Assembly (NCBI GenBank): GCA_016710165.1
Contig: JADJLJ010000001.1
Location: 434,001 to 498,000, forward strand
DNA from: Chitinophagaceae bacterium
Lineage (GTDB): Bacteria; Bacteroidota; Bacteroidia; Chitinophagales; Chitinophagaceae
Direction: 5' to 3'
DNA length: 64,000 nucleotides
This document shows positions 34,890 through 43,612 of this stretch, one piece after another. The position numbers and the translations under genes are program-made. The notes under the pieces are model-generated. The model was not told where the DNA came from. It saw only the letters and a list, made by a program, of their open reading frames with translations, and ran no database searches. How positions within the stretch are numbered: the first letter of the stretch is position 1; each line of letters starts with the position of its first letter.

Positions 34890-37475
34890 TTAGCTTTCCG
34901 TTGCCTCTGCAGCTTCCCCGGTCGTTTCATTTCCCGGGGTTGCTTCACCGGTAATGTCGCCGTTCTCTTCGTCCTCTTCATCCAGCTGGGTAATGGCAGC
35001 AATCTCATCGCCTTCATCCACCCGTATCAGCTTCACCCCCTGGGTAGCCCTGCCCTGTTCGCTGATCTGGTTCACCGGCATGCGGATGGTGATGCCACTT
35101 ACGCAGGTTATCATCAGGTCTTCTTTTTCGGTCACGTCGAGCAGGCCAACCAATGCACCGGTCTTATCGGTAACATTGATGGTCTTTACGCCCTTGCCGC
35201 CCCGGTTGGTGATGCGGTATTCTTCTACCGGGGTACGTTTGCCAAATCCTTTTTCACTTACCACCAAAATGGTACGGGTCCTGTCTTCCCGGTTCACACA
35301 TGCCAGGCCAACCACTTCGTCCTTTTCATCCTCCACTTCAATACCGGCAACGCCCTGGCCGCCACGGCCCGTGCTGCGTACCTTTTCTTCGGGGAAACGG
35401 ATGGCACGGCCGCTCTTCACCGCCATCATGATCTCGCAATTGCCATCGGTGAGTTTGGCTGCCAGTAACTGGTCGCCGTCTAAGATATTGATGGCATTGA
35501 TACCGGTTTGCCTTGGCCGGCTGAAATCCTCCAGGTCGGTCTTCTTGATCATTCCCTTCTTGGTGCAAAGGATGATGTAATGGCTGTTCACAAAATCCTT
35601 GTCCTCAAAATTCTTCACGTCAATGATGGCCCTTACTTTATCGTCGGGCGGTATCTGGACCAGGTTCTGGATGGCCCTTCCCTTGCTGGTCTTGTCGCCT
35701 TCGGGGATCTGGTATACCGGCAGCCAGAAGCATCTTCCTTTTTCGGTAAAGAATAAAAGCGTGTGATGCGTGGATGCCACAAACAGGTGTTCGATATAAT
35801 CTTCCTGCCGGGTGCTGCTGCCCCGGGCGCCACGTCCGCCCCTGCGCTGCTGGCGGTATTCGGTGGCCGAAGTACGCTTGATATAACCCAGGTGGGAAAT
35901 GGTGACCACCACATCTTCTTCTTCGATGAGGTCGATCATCTTTATCTCATCATCCAGGTAGGTTATCTCGGTACGGCGTTCGTCACCGAATTTATTTTTG
36001 ATCTCGGTAAGTTCTGCCTTGATGATGCCGAAACGCATGGCTTCATTGGCCAGTATCTCTTTCAGGTGTTCGATCAGTTTCATTATTTCGGCGTGTTCTT
36101 CCCGGATCTTCTCGATCTCCATGCCGGTAAGGCGCTGCAAACGCAGTTCCAGTACCGCCTTGTCCTGTATCTCACTCATGCCGAAGTTGCTCATCAGTCC
36201 TTCCTGTGCAATATTTGGTGTGGCTGAATTGCGGATCAGTTTGATCACTTCATCCAGGTTATTCAGTGCGATTATATACCCTTCTAAAATGTGTGCCCGC
36301 TCTTCGGCCTTACGCAGATCATATTTTGTCCGCCGTATCACCACTTCATGCCTGAAATCAACGAATTCCTTGATCAGGTCCTTCAGGTTGAGTGTGTATG
36401 GCCTTCCCCGTACAATGGCCACATTATTTATACCGTATGATGTCTGTAGCTCGGTGTGTTTGTACAACTGGTTTATCACCACCTGTGCCACCGCATCCCT
36501 TTTCAGGTCAACCACGATACGGGTGCCTTCCTTGCTGTTGCTTTCATCATTTACGTTGGAGATCCCTTCTACGATCTTTTCGGATGTTATCTCGCCGATC
36601 CGTGCAGCCAGGTTATCAATATTCACCTGGTATGGTACTTCATAAATGACCAGTTTTTCCCTTCCATGGGCGCCGGTCTCAATATTCACTTTACCACGAA
36701 GCACCAACCTTCCCCTCCCGGTATGCATGGCGGCCCGAACGCCCTCAAAGCCATAGATGATCCCGCCTGTCGGGAAATCAGGCCCTTTAACGTGTTTTAT
36801 CAGGTCCTCAATGGTTATATTATTATCATCCACAAAGGCAATGCAGGCATCTATCACTTCTGAAAGATTATGCGGCATCATATTGGTGGCCATCCCTACA
36901 GCAATGCCGCTGCTTCCGTTCACCAGCAGTTGCGGTACCCTGGTTGGCAGTACGGTAGGCTCCTTCAGGCTGTCATCAAAGTTTAACTGGAAATCCACGG
37001 TTTCTTTATCAATATCTTCCACCATGGCTTCGGCCAGTTTCTGCATGCGTATCTCGGTATAACGCATGGCAGCCGGCGGATCCCCGCCCTGGCTTCCGAA
37101 GTTACCCTGCCCATCAACCAGTTTGTAACGCATGTTCCATTCCTGTGCCATCCGAACAATGGTGTCGTAAATGGCAGAATCGCCATGCGGATGGTAACGT
37201 CCCATCACATCACCCACGATACGGGCACTTTTCTTATAGGCCTTGTTGCTGTTATTGCCCATTTCATTCATGCCGTACAGTACCCGGCGATGTACCGGTT
37301 TTAAGCCGTCCCGTACATCGGGTAATGCCCTTCCCACGATCACACTCATGGAGTAATCGATGTAAGAGGTCTTCATTTGTTCCTCGATATTAACCGGTAT
37401 GATCTTGCCCCGGTTATTGAGATTGCCGGTATTTTCCGGCAGGTTTTCTTCGTTTAAATTCCCGTTGTTTTCCAT
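34890..37475 (-). CDS. gyrA: DNA gyrase subunit A
   Basis: The 861-residue protein is a full-length GyrA, which cuts and reseals DNA in the gyrase A2B2 complex. The N-terminal part has MSVIVGRALPDVRDGLKPVHRR and GRYHPHGDSAIYDTIVRMAQ. The catalytic Tyr is in AMRYTEIR, and a GyrA-box-like QRRGGRGARG and six-bladed C-terminal repeats follow. The quinolone region keeps the usual Ser and Asp positions, so no classical resistance change is visible. An acidic tail (DEEDEENGDITGEATPGN) ends the protein. A near-consensus -7 box lies upstream. Confidence 0.97.
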   Translation of the reverse strand: MENNGNLNEENLPENTGNLNNRGKIIPVNIEEQMKTSYIDYSMSVIVGRALPDVRDGLKPVHRRVLYGMNEMGNNSNKAYKKSARIVGDVMGRYHPHGDSAIYDTIVRMAQEWNMRYKLVDGQGNFGSQGGDPPAAMRYTEIRMQKLAEAMVEDIDKETVDFQLNFDDSLKEPTVLPTRVPQLLVNGSSGIAVGMATNMMPHNLSEVIDACIAFVDDNNITIEDLIKHVKGPDFPTGGIIYGFEGVRAAMHTGRGRLVLRGKVNIETGAHGREKLVIYEVPYQVNIDNLAARIGEITSEKIVEGISNVNDESNSKEGTRIVVDLKRDAVAQVVINQLYKHTELQTSYGINNVAIVRGRPYTLNLKDLIKEFVDFRHEVVIRRTKYDLRKAEERAHILEGYIIALNNLDEVIKLIRNSATPNIAQEGLMSNFGMSEIQDKAVLELRLQRLTGMEIEKIREEHAEIMKLIEHLKEILANEAMRFGIIKAELTEIKNKFGDERRTEITYLDDEIKMIDLIEEEDVVVTISHLGYIKRTSATEYRQQRRGGRGARGSSTRQEDYIEHLFVASTHHTLLFFTEKGRCFWLPVYQIPEGDKTSKGRAIQNLVQIPPDDKVRAIIDVKNFEDKDFVNSHYIILCTKKGMIKKTDLEDFSRPRQTGINAINILDGDQLLAAKLTDGNCEIMMAVKSGRAIRFPEEKVRSTGRGGQGVAGIEVEDEKDEVVGLACVNREDRTRTILVVSEKGFGKRTPVEEYRITNRGGKGVKTINVTDKTGALVGLLDVTEKEDLMITCVSGITIRMPVNQISEQGRATQGVKLIRVDEGDEIAAITQLDEEDEENGDITGEATPGNETTGEAAEATES

Positions 37476-37491
37476 ATATTTTTATAGGCTG

Positions 37492-37499
37492 CGAAGATA
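37492..37499 (-). promoter_or_regulatory. Putative -7 box of gyrA
   Basis: The minus strand reads TATCTTCG (7/8 match to TAnnTTTG), 17 bases upstream of the gyrA start codon. Confidence 0.4.
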
Positions 37500-37574
37500 C
37501 CGAAAATAGCCCGTTTTTGAACTTAAAAAAGGGCGTTTTTGGGGTATATTTTCGCACATATTCCGGGCTGTTGT

Positions 37575-37670
37575 GGATAGAAACACGGATGACGCAGATG
37601 CAACGGATTTTACACAGATCTTATCCGTTTTTATCCGCCAGGATCCATGTCATCAGCGTTTCTATTGCCA
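37575..37670. repeat. Inverted copy of the ATCCGTTTTAATCCGC repeat
   Basis: The left half (to about 37618) is the reverse complement of the element at 17269-17319. The right half (37619-37670) runs in the same direction, with ATCCGTTTTTATCCGCC and GCGTTTCTATTG. The copy lies in the 5' leader of the saccharopine dehydrogenase-like gene. It argues that the coding start is downstream at 37701. Confidence 0.5.
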
Positions 37671-37700
37671 TTTCATTTAACTTGCAAAAAACTTTTGTAC

Positions 37701-38975
37701 TTGAAAACGATCGTCCTCATCGGCGCCGGGAAATCGGCCACTGTTTTAATAGATTACCTGGTTGCGGAAGCCCGGATCAACGACTGGAAATTCATTGTGG
37801 CAGATTCCAACCGGGAACAGGTACTTTCCAAAACAAACAACTCCCCTTTTGCCGAAGCCGTGCAACTGGATGTTACCAATGAAGCACAGCGGACTGAACT
37901 GATACAAAAGGCGCATGTGGTCATTTCCATGATGCCCCCTGCCCTGCACTTTTTAATTGCCAAAGATTGTGTGGAATACCGGAAGCACCTGCTCACTGCT
38001 TCTTATTTAGATGATAAAATGAAAAGTCTGCAGGATGAGGTCAACGAGCGGAAATTATTGTTCCTCTGTGAAATGGGACTGGACCCCGGCATCGACCACA
38101 TGAGCGCCATGAGGATCATTGACGGGATAAAAGCAAAAGGGGGCAGCATCACTTCGTTTAAAAGTCACTGCGGCGGACTGGTGGCGCCGGAAAGTGATGA
38201 CAATCCCTGGCATTATAAAATAACCTGGAACCCCAGGAATATTGTGATGGCCGGACAATCAGGCGCAGTGTATAAACTGAACAACGAAACAAAGACGGTG
38301 AAATATGCCGACCTGTTTGATGTATCCAACAAAATTGTTTTTGACGGGCTGGAAAACCTGGCCTTCTACCCTAACCGGGATTCATTAAGTTATATACCTA
38401 CCTATAAATTACCGGATGCGGCTACGTTCATGCGTACCACCCTAAGGCATGTTGATTTTTTTAGGGGATGGAATGCCATTGTGCATGCGGGACTGACAAA
38501 TGAAACAGAAAACATCCAACCAACTGGTCTGACCTTTGCCAAATGGTCTGCCCCTGTTTTACCTTTTGTGAATGATGAGAATAAGGCCATGCTGCAATTC
38601 CTGGGATTATTTGAAGATGCATTGGTTCCGGCCACAGCCAAAAATTCTGCCGACATCCTGCAATTCCTGGCAGAAACAAAACTGAAGATGCTGCCCGCCG
38701 ACAAGGACATGATCGTTATGCTGCATGAATTTGAATATGTGCTGGAGGGAAAGAATAAAAGTTTAAAAAGCTGCCTGGTTGTAAAAGGGGAAGATAGTTT
38801 GCGGACAGCAATGGCTAAAACGGTTGGCCTGCCATTGGGCATTGCAGCTAAATTGATCCTGAACGGGTTGATCCGGTCAAAAGGATTACACATACCTACT
38901 TCAAAGGAGATCTATGATCCGGTATTGCAGGAACTGGAATTAGCAGGTATAAAGTTTACAGAAACTGCCGGGTAA
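37701..38975 (+). CDS. Saccharopine dehydrogenase-like NAD(P)-binding oxidoreductase
   Basis: The 424-residue protein begins at TTG 37701, where the Rossmann motif TIVLIGAGKSATVLIDYL starts; an in-frame ATG at 37647 lies inside a dispersed repeat and would only add 18 unrelated residues. The N-terminal NADP-binding domain is followed by HVVISMMPPALHFLIAKDCVEY, HLLTASYLDDKM and the catalytic-domain start LFLCEMGLDPGIDHMSAMRIID. A C-terminal domain rich in helices ends in KFTETAG. The family covers lysine degradation and carboxyspermidine dehydrogenase-type enzymes; the substrate is not clear here. It converges with the membrane protein downstream. Confidence 0.85.
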   Translation: MKTIVLIGAGKSATVLIDYLVAEARINDWKFIVADSNREQVLSKTNNSPFAEAVQLDVTNEAQRTELIQKAHVVISMMPPALHFLIAKDCVEYRKHLLTASYLDDKMKSLQDEVNERKLLFLCEMGLDPGIDHMSAMRIIDGIKAKGGSITSFKSHCGGLVAPESDDNPWHYKITWNPRNIVMAGQSGAVYKLNNETKTVKYADLFDVSNKIVFDGLENLAFYPNRDSLSYIPTYKLPDAATFMRTTLRHVDFFRGWNAIVHAGLTNETENIQPTGLTFAKWSAPVLPFVNDENKAMLQFLGLFEDALVPATAKNSADILQFLAETKLKMLPADKDMIVMLHEFEYVLEGKNKSLKSCLVVKGEDSLRTAMAKTVGLPLGIAAKLILNGLIRSKGLHIPTSKEIYDPVLQELELAGIKFTETAG

Positions 38976-38979
38976 GATC

Positions 38980-39462
38980 TCATTGATGAAATATTCCTTT
39001 CTCTGCATCCAGGGTGAAATTGTCACGATTGGCAATGATAAGTTTACGATACTCATTCACTTTGATCCAGTGCAGTATCCAGCAGACAACAAAGCCAAGA
39101 TTTGCCAGTACGCCCAGTAAAGGAATGAAGGAACAAAGCCTCAGGATATTCTTGGTCATGCCGATCCCCTGGCTGGGTTTTGACTCTGTGACAGGGATAT
39201 TGAGCCGGTAACACTCCAGTGCAAAGGATTCTGCAATTTTATTTACCACAAAGAACATCCAGATAAAATTAAACAATGGGATCAGTGAAAGCCATACCTG
39301 CCCGGGAGGCATTTGCCTGTTCTCTTCACTGACCGCCTCCAGCGCTTTTTGCAGGCTGATAAAATAAAAGATGGTGGGTATTAAAAATAAAACTACCAGC
39401 AAAAAAGTTATCAGTGCAGAACCGGAATTTCCCTCTACAGAATATCCAAAAGTTTCGAACAT
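38980..39462 (-). CDS. Small membrane protein, DUF4328-like
   Basis: The 160-residue protein has four likely membrane helices (LITFLLVVLFLIPTIFYFI, VWLSLIPLFNFIWMFFVV, RLCSFIPLLGVLANLGFVV and a short following one). The helix pair W-L-S-L-I-P-L-F-N-F-I-W and the C-terminal W-I-K-V-N-E-Y-R-K resemble DUF4328-type proteins, but the match is by eye only. It ends 4 bases from the stop of the convergent oxidoreductase gene. Confidence 0.65.
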   Translation of the reverse strand: MFETFGYSVEGNSGSALITFLLVVLFLIPTIFYFISLQKALEAVSEENRQMPPGQVWLSLIPLFNFIWMFFVVNKIAESFALECYRLNIPVTESKPSQGIGMTKNILRLCSFIPLLGVLANLGFVVCWILHWIKVNEYRKLIIANRDNFTLDAEKGIFHQ

Positions 39463-39494
39463 ATTGTTTAATTAGCCAGCAAAGGAATGTAAAA

Positions 39495-40190
39495 TTATCT
39501 GACCGGTAAAATCCTTCTTAGTTCTTTCACTCCTTCTGTTGCAGGCATTTCGATCAGTGTACAATCAGCATAGCGCTCTTTTTCGGGTATTTTTTTATCG
39601 ATGATGAATTTTGGCTGGCTGGCTGTTGTGTAATACAGGAGTGATGCGGCAGGATATACCTGCAGCGATGTTCCTACCACCACGAAATAGTCGCAGTCCC
39701 GGACAATGGAAGCTGCTTTTTCCATCATGGGAACGGCTTCTCCAAACCAGACAATATGGGGCCTGAGCTGGTAGCCATCCGAGGCGGTATCTCCCAGCAT
39801 GATGTCGCCACGTATCCCGTACAGTTCATGCTCATCAGCGATGCTCCTCATTTTAAAGATCTCGCCATGCAGGTGTATGACCCTGGAAGAGCCGGCCCGT
39901 TCATGCAGGTCATCAATGTTTTGGGTGATGATGGTCACATCAAAATCATTTTCCAGTTCTGCCAGCCCGGTATGGGCAGCGTTTGGAGATGCTGCCGCCA
40001 CGTCTTTTCTCCGTGCATTATAAAAATCGAGCACCAGTTGCGGGTTCCTGGTCCAGCCTTGTGGAGATGCCACTTCATATACATCATATCCCATCCATAA
40101 TCCGTCGCTGTCACGAAAGGTCTTTAACCCGCTTTCGGCACTGATGCCGGCGCCGGAAAGGACAACAATGTGCTTTTTGTTATTCATCAT
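39495..40190 (-). CDS. cobB: NAD-dependent protein deacylase (sirtuin), no zinc-site cysteines
   Basis: The start is set at ATG 40190, since MMNNKKHIVVLSGAGISAESG matches the sirtuin start; the open frame extends further only into non-homologous sequence. The 231-residue enzyme has the NAD-binding GAGISAESG and TFRDSDGLW, catalytic His in VIHLHGEI and TQNIDDLHERAGS. It also has RPHIVWFGEAVP and the C-terminal VVVGTSLQVYPAASL. The four Cys that bind zinc in most sirtuins are missing between the catalytic His and RPHIVWF. CobB-type Tyr/Arg acyl-pocket residues are also not evident. It deacylates lysines in the cytoplasm. Confidence 0.88.
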   Translation of the reverse strand: MMNNKKHIVVLSGAGISAESGLKTFRDSDGLWMGYDVYEVASPQGWTRNPQLVLDFYNARRKDVAAASPNAAHTGLAELENDFDVTIITQNIDDLHERAGSSRVIHLHGEIFKMRSIADEHELYGIRGDIMLGDTASDGYQLRPHIVWFGEAVPMMEKAASIVRDCDYFVVVGTSLQVYPAASLLYYTTASQPKFIIDKKIPEKERYADCTLIEMPATEGVKELRRILPVR

Positions 40191-40327
40191 CAATAATAAG
40201 GGGTAACAAAAATAAAGAAGGTCAGACAGGGAATGCAGGCCGTGCAATTATTCTTTACAGGCCCTGTTCTCCTTTAAAATAATGCGGATGCAATTGCGGA
40301 GCAGTTTGATGGACGGACGGAAGTTGT

Positions 40328-40780
40328 TTATGCCATTTGAAGGATCTCTGCTGTAAAAGCAGACCTTTTTTTATTTTCCGTTCCCTCTTCAATAAGAATG
40401 CGTTCAAAACGGGCAGCGCTCCATACATTATCCAGCGCCACCATCCGTACGGCCTCAAAACCGTGGTCGGAAACGAAATCCCAGTTCTTATCCCTGGAAA
40501 GGTCGCTGGCGATCTTGGAAGTAGGTTTTGGATAAGCGATCCAGAATTTGGCATCTTCCTGCAAAACGGGCACTACGTCTTTTAAGATATCAACCAGTTG
40601 GCGCTGGCTGACTGCAAAAACAAGGGCAAAATCAATTTTACGCTTTGAAAGCAGGGGTGTTACATTTTTTGAAAAAGACAATTTAATGAATTGCTTCTCT
40701 ACGGAAGATGGTAAACCCTGGATCAGGAGGTTCTTTTCATCCTTTAATTGCAATTTTTCCAGTAACGATTGTGAAGACAT
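40328..40780 (-). CDS. DUF3052-like protein
   Basis: The 150-residue soluble protein has an N-terminal helix (LLEKLQLKDEKNLLIQGLP), a central DFALVFAVSQRQLVDILKDV and the C-terminal motif RMVALDNVWSAARFERILIEE. The last part matches the DUF3052 signature, where a W-S-x-x-R-F motif ends the domain. The function is unknown. A 74-base spacer separates it from the sirtuin gene. Confidence 0.65.
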   Translation of the reverse strand: MSSQSLLEKLQLKDEKNLLIQGLPSSVEKQFIKLSFSKNVTPLLSKRKIDFALVFAVSQRQLVDILKDVVPVLQEDAKFWIAYPKPTSKIASDLSRDKNWDFVSDHGFEAVRMVALDNVWSAARFERILIEEGTENKKRSAFTAEILQMA

Positions 40781-40922
40781 ATGCAGTTGCAGTTAATGAT
40801 TAAAAAAACATATCAAAATTCTCTCAAAAATAAACATGCCCTTTTGGGGCAGCTTGCAGCAGATGGGTTAATGAAGGGCAAAGATAAACATTCTGTTCGT
40901 GAGATAAAAGTTTTGGGCAAAA

Positions 40923-40947
40923 AAAACTCCCTGAAACAGGGAGTTTT
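40923..40947 (-). terminator. Rho-independent terminator after the M48 protease
   Basis: A perfect 11-bp stem (40923-40933 with 40937-40947) closes on AAA and, read on the minus strand, runs into a T tract just past the M48 stop at 40965. Confidence 0.85.
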
Positions 40948-40964
40948 AAAGGATTTCAGGGCTT

Positions 40965-41771
40965 TTATTTGCCCACGGGCTTATAATAGCTGAGTGCTTC
41001 GTTCATATATTCCTGCAATTTGGCAATACGGTTCTCATCGGAAGGATGGGTAGACAAGAACTCCGGTGGTTTTCCGCTGCCGGCTGCTGCTCCCATCCTT
41101 TGCCAGAAAGGAACGGCTTCCCTTGGATTATACCCGGCCATGGCGGCAAAATTCAACCCGAAATGATCGGCCTCGTACTCCTGGTTACGGGAGTTGGGCA
41201 ATAATACCGCCACCTGTGCCGTGGGAGAAAACACATTATTGAAGATGCTGTTTGCTTTCTGGTTCCCGGATGTAAATATATTTCCGGCTATTTCCAGGCC
41301 CTGTGCCAGTGCAACCTGGCTTATCCGTTCATTGCCATGATGGGCAACAGCATGTGTTATCTCATGCCCCATTACAACAGCCAGCGCTGCTTCATTCTGT
41401 GTTATGTTCAAAAGTCCCGTGTAAACAACTACTTTGCCCCCGGGCATGCACCATGCATTCACTTCTTTTGATTCTACTAAATTGAATTCCCATTTGTAGC
41501 CGTTCAGTTCGCTGGCCAGTCCTTTTTGTGTATAGTAATCCGTAATAGCTTTTGATATCCGCATTCCTACCCTGCTTACCATTTCCGCATCTTTATTTAC
41601 GGTTCCGCTCAATACCTTGTTCTGCGAAAGGAATGACCGGTATTCAGTGACTGCCTGTTGCTGCAGTGTTTCTTCCGGAAATAATTTTAACTGCTTTCGC
41701 CCGGTAACCGTGTTCGTGCTGCAGGCTATGAACATGGATAATCCAACGAATAATAAAAGAAACTTTTTCAT
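40965..41771 (-). CDS. M48 family zinc metalloprotease lipoprotein
   Basis: The start is placed at ATG 41771, where a lipoprotein signal begins (MKKFLLLFVGLSMFIAC, Cys17). The 268-residue protein has an M48 catalytic domain with LAVVMGHEITHAVAHHGNER (HExxH) and the third ligand Glu in NQEYEADHFGLNFA. It resembles BepA/LoiP-type periplasmic or outer-membrane-linked proteases that handle misfolded outer-membrane proteins. The C-terminal STHPSDENRIAKLQEYM is typical. It is followed by a strong terminator, so it ends its transcription unit. Confidence 0.92.
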   Translation of the reverse strand: MKKFLLLFVGLSMFIACSTNTVTGRKQLKLFPEETLQQQAVTEYRSFLSQNKVLSGTVNKDAEMVSRVGMRISKAITDYYTQKGLASELNGYKWEFNLVESKEVNAWCMPGGKVVVYTGLLNITQNEAALAVVMGHEITHAVAHHGNERISQVALAQGLEIAGNIFTSGNQKANSIFNNVFSPTAQVAVLLPNSRNQEYEADHFGLNFAAMAGYNPREAVPFWQRMGAAAGSGKPPEFLSTHPSDENRIAKLQEYMNEALSYYKPVGK

Positions 41772-41908
41772 TTTGTCAGGGGTTTTTGTGATACACATGA
41801 TCAATTGCTGTACCAATATAAAAAAATGTACCTTATAAAAGTATAAAATCAGGGAAACAAAAAAGATGAGCCTGGTCACCGGTGATCTTGAACCCGGTCA
41901 GTTGTGAT

Positions 41909-42565
41909 CTATTGATCCTGGCGGCGGCGGGATTTTCTTCGGTCGCGGTGCTTGAGGATCGGAATGCGGCTTTCCACACCACGTAAAATGCGGCCTATAT
42001 TTTTCTGGTGGGTAAATAAGACCAGCACGGCCACCAGCAGTGCAAATATCCGGTAGAGTACTTCATGCTCATTCCATATCCACAATACACAGATCGGCAG
42101 CGCTATGGCTGCTAAAATTGAACTCAATGAAACATAACGGGTAAGATAAAGAACCAGCAGGAAAACACCCGTGCAGCTTATCGCAATAACGGGTTGTACA
42201 GCCAGGATCATTCCAAACAGTGTAGCAACACCTTTACCACCCCTGAAACCGGCAAACACCGGGAATATGTGACCGGCCACTGCAGCCAGGCCCAGGCCGA
42301 TCATAAAATTGGTGCGTTCCAATTCATTCTGCATGTAAAAAGGGATGAACGTATATAATCCAACAGCAACCATCCCCTTAAGAATGTCGATTGCCATAAC
42401 CAGGGTCCCATACCTGGAACCCAATACCCGGAATGTGTTGGTGGCGCCCATGTTGCCGCTGCCGTAATCCCGGATATCTACACCAAAAAATCGTTTGCTG
42501 ACAATTAAAGCGGTAGGGATAGAGCCAATCAGGTATGCAAGAATAATAAGAAGCAGTTCTTTCAT
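41909..42565 (-). CDS. plsY: Acyl-phosphate glycerol-3-phosphate acyltransferase
   Basis: The start is ATG 42565 (MKELLLIILAYLIGSIPTAL). The 218-residue inner-membrane protein makes lysophosphatidic acid from acyl-phosphate and glycerol-3-phosphate. It shows the three PlsY motifs: GSIPTALIVSKRFFGVDIRDYGSGNMGATN, HIFPVFAGFRGGKGVATLFG and the third motif near the C-terminus around the last helices. The C-terminal tail is very basic (HRDRRKSRRRQDQ). Confidence 0.94.
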   Translation of the reverse strand: MKELLLIILAYLIGSIPTALIVSKRFFGVDIRDYGSGNMGATNTFRVLGSRYGTLVMAIDILKGMVAVGLYTFIPFYMQNELERTNFMIGLGLAAVAGHIFPVFAGFRGGKGVATLFGMILAVQPVIAISCTGVFLLVLYLTRYVSLSSILAAIALPICVLWIWNEHEVLYRIFALLVAVLVLFTHQKNIGRILRGVESRIPILKHRDRRKSRRRQDQ

Positions 42566-42707
42566 TCGTTTCCTTAGCTTGAGTTGAGAACACAAAAATA
42601 ATGATAAATTAACTGCGGATAGCTGTTTATTTACCTTATGGCCTCATTTTATGTGAATAACCGTCTTATTACAATGATGTACATAGTATTAGATATGAAA
42701 TTTAATA

Positions 42708-43535
42708 TCAACCCATTTTAAGTTTCAGGCATATCCAGTCGCCTTTTTGCCTGGTATTGATATGACCGAGATTGAAAACGGAAACCAATTGCAACAGGTC
42801 CGGTGCATCCTGCTTTAAGAAACCGCTTAATACTATTTCAGAGCCTTTTTTTGCTGCTTTCACAATGATGGGAAGATTATCTACGATCACATTCAGGTTG
42901 ATGTTTGCAAGAATGATATCGTAAACCTTTCCGTCTTCCAGCCTGTTGGCTTTTGAAATGTGTATGGCAGCACAATTGTTGGCAGCAATATTTTCTTTGG
43001 CATTCTCTATGCTCCAGTCATCGTTATCAATGGCATCAACAGAGACCGCCCCCATTTTTTCTGCAAGTATGGCAAGCACTGCTGTACCTGTGCCAAAATC
43101 TACTACCGATCTGTTTGCCAGGTCCATGTCCGCCATTTGTCCGATCATCAACCAGGTGCTGGCATGATGGCCGGTGCCGAAACTCATCTTTGGGGTGATG
43201 ATGATCTCGTGCCTGACATGATGCACGGGTGGGTGAAACCCCGCCCGGATGGCAGCAAAATCATTGATGATGATCGGCTCAAAACTCCCCTCCCACTCCG
43301 CATTCCAGTTTTGCTCTTTAACAGAGGATACTTCATATTCAACAGCAACTGTCTTCAAAACGGCTTCCAGGTCCTGCCGGTCAAAGATTTCGGAATCAAT
43401 AAAAGCTTTCAGGTCATTACCCGTTTCCTCAAAACCGGTATACCCTGTATTGCTGAGCATGGCGATCAGTATTTCTGCCTGCTCAGCACCGGTATTTTTA
43501 AAATGTACCTGCACAAACTCTTTAGGCTTCATCAA
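42708..43535 (-). CDS. prmA: Ribosomal protein L11 methyltransferase
   Basis: The 275-residue enzyme trimethylates ribosomal protein L11 with SAM. The N-terminal substrate-recognition domain is followed by the interdomain KMSFGTGHHASTWLMIGQM, SAM motif I VVDFGTGTAVLAILAEKMGA and the catalytic-loop region DIILANINLNVIVDN with the NxN-type motif. The C-terminal strand is VLSGFLKQDA. The next gene (pnp) starts about 2 kb away on the same strand after a terminator. Confidence 0.92.
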   Translation of the reverse strand: MMKPKEFVQVHFKNTGAEQAEILIAMLSNTGYTGFEETGNDLKAFIDSEIFDRQDLEAVLKTVAVEYEVSSVKEQNWNAEWEGSFEPIIINDFAAIRAGFHPPVHHVRHEIIITPKMSFGTGHHASTWLMIGQMADMDLANRSVVDFGTGTAVLAILAEKMGAVSVDAIDNDDWSIENAKENIAANNCAAIHISKANRLEDGKVYDIILANINLNVIVDNLPIIVKAAKKGSEIVLSGFLKQDAPDLLQLVSVFNLGHINTRQKGDWICLKLKMG

Positions 43536-43555
43536 TAAACGGGTTTATATACACC

Positions 43556-43594
43556 CTAAAAAAAGAACCGGCAGTTTTGCTGGTACTGCCGGTT
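43556..43594 (-). terminator. Rho-independent terminator after pnp
   Basis: A perfect 9-bp stem (43566-43574 with 43586-43594, AACCGGCAG) with an 11-nt loop runs on the minus strand into TTCTTTTTTT. It lies 18 bases after the pnp stop. Confidence 0.85.
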
Positions 43595-43612
43595 AGTGTA
43601 TGATCTAAAAAA

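Noticed and set aside
34954..36645. Long plus-strand open frames (208 and 215 codons) opposite gyrA
   Set aside because: They lie wholly antisense to an intact gyrA, have Ser/Arg-rich composition caused by the complementary codons and show no family motif.
36970..37240. Quinolone-resistance change in gyrA
   Set aside because: The region reads HPHGDSAIYDT, with the usual Ser and Asp at the positions where resistance changes occur.
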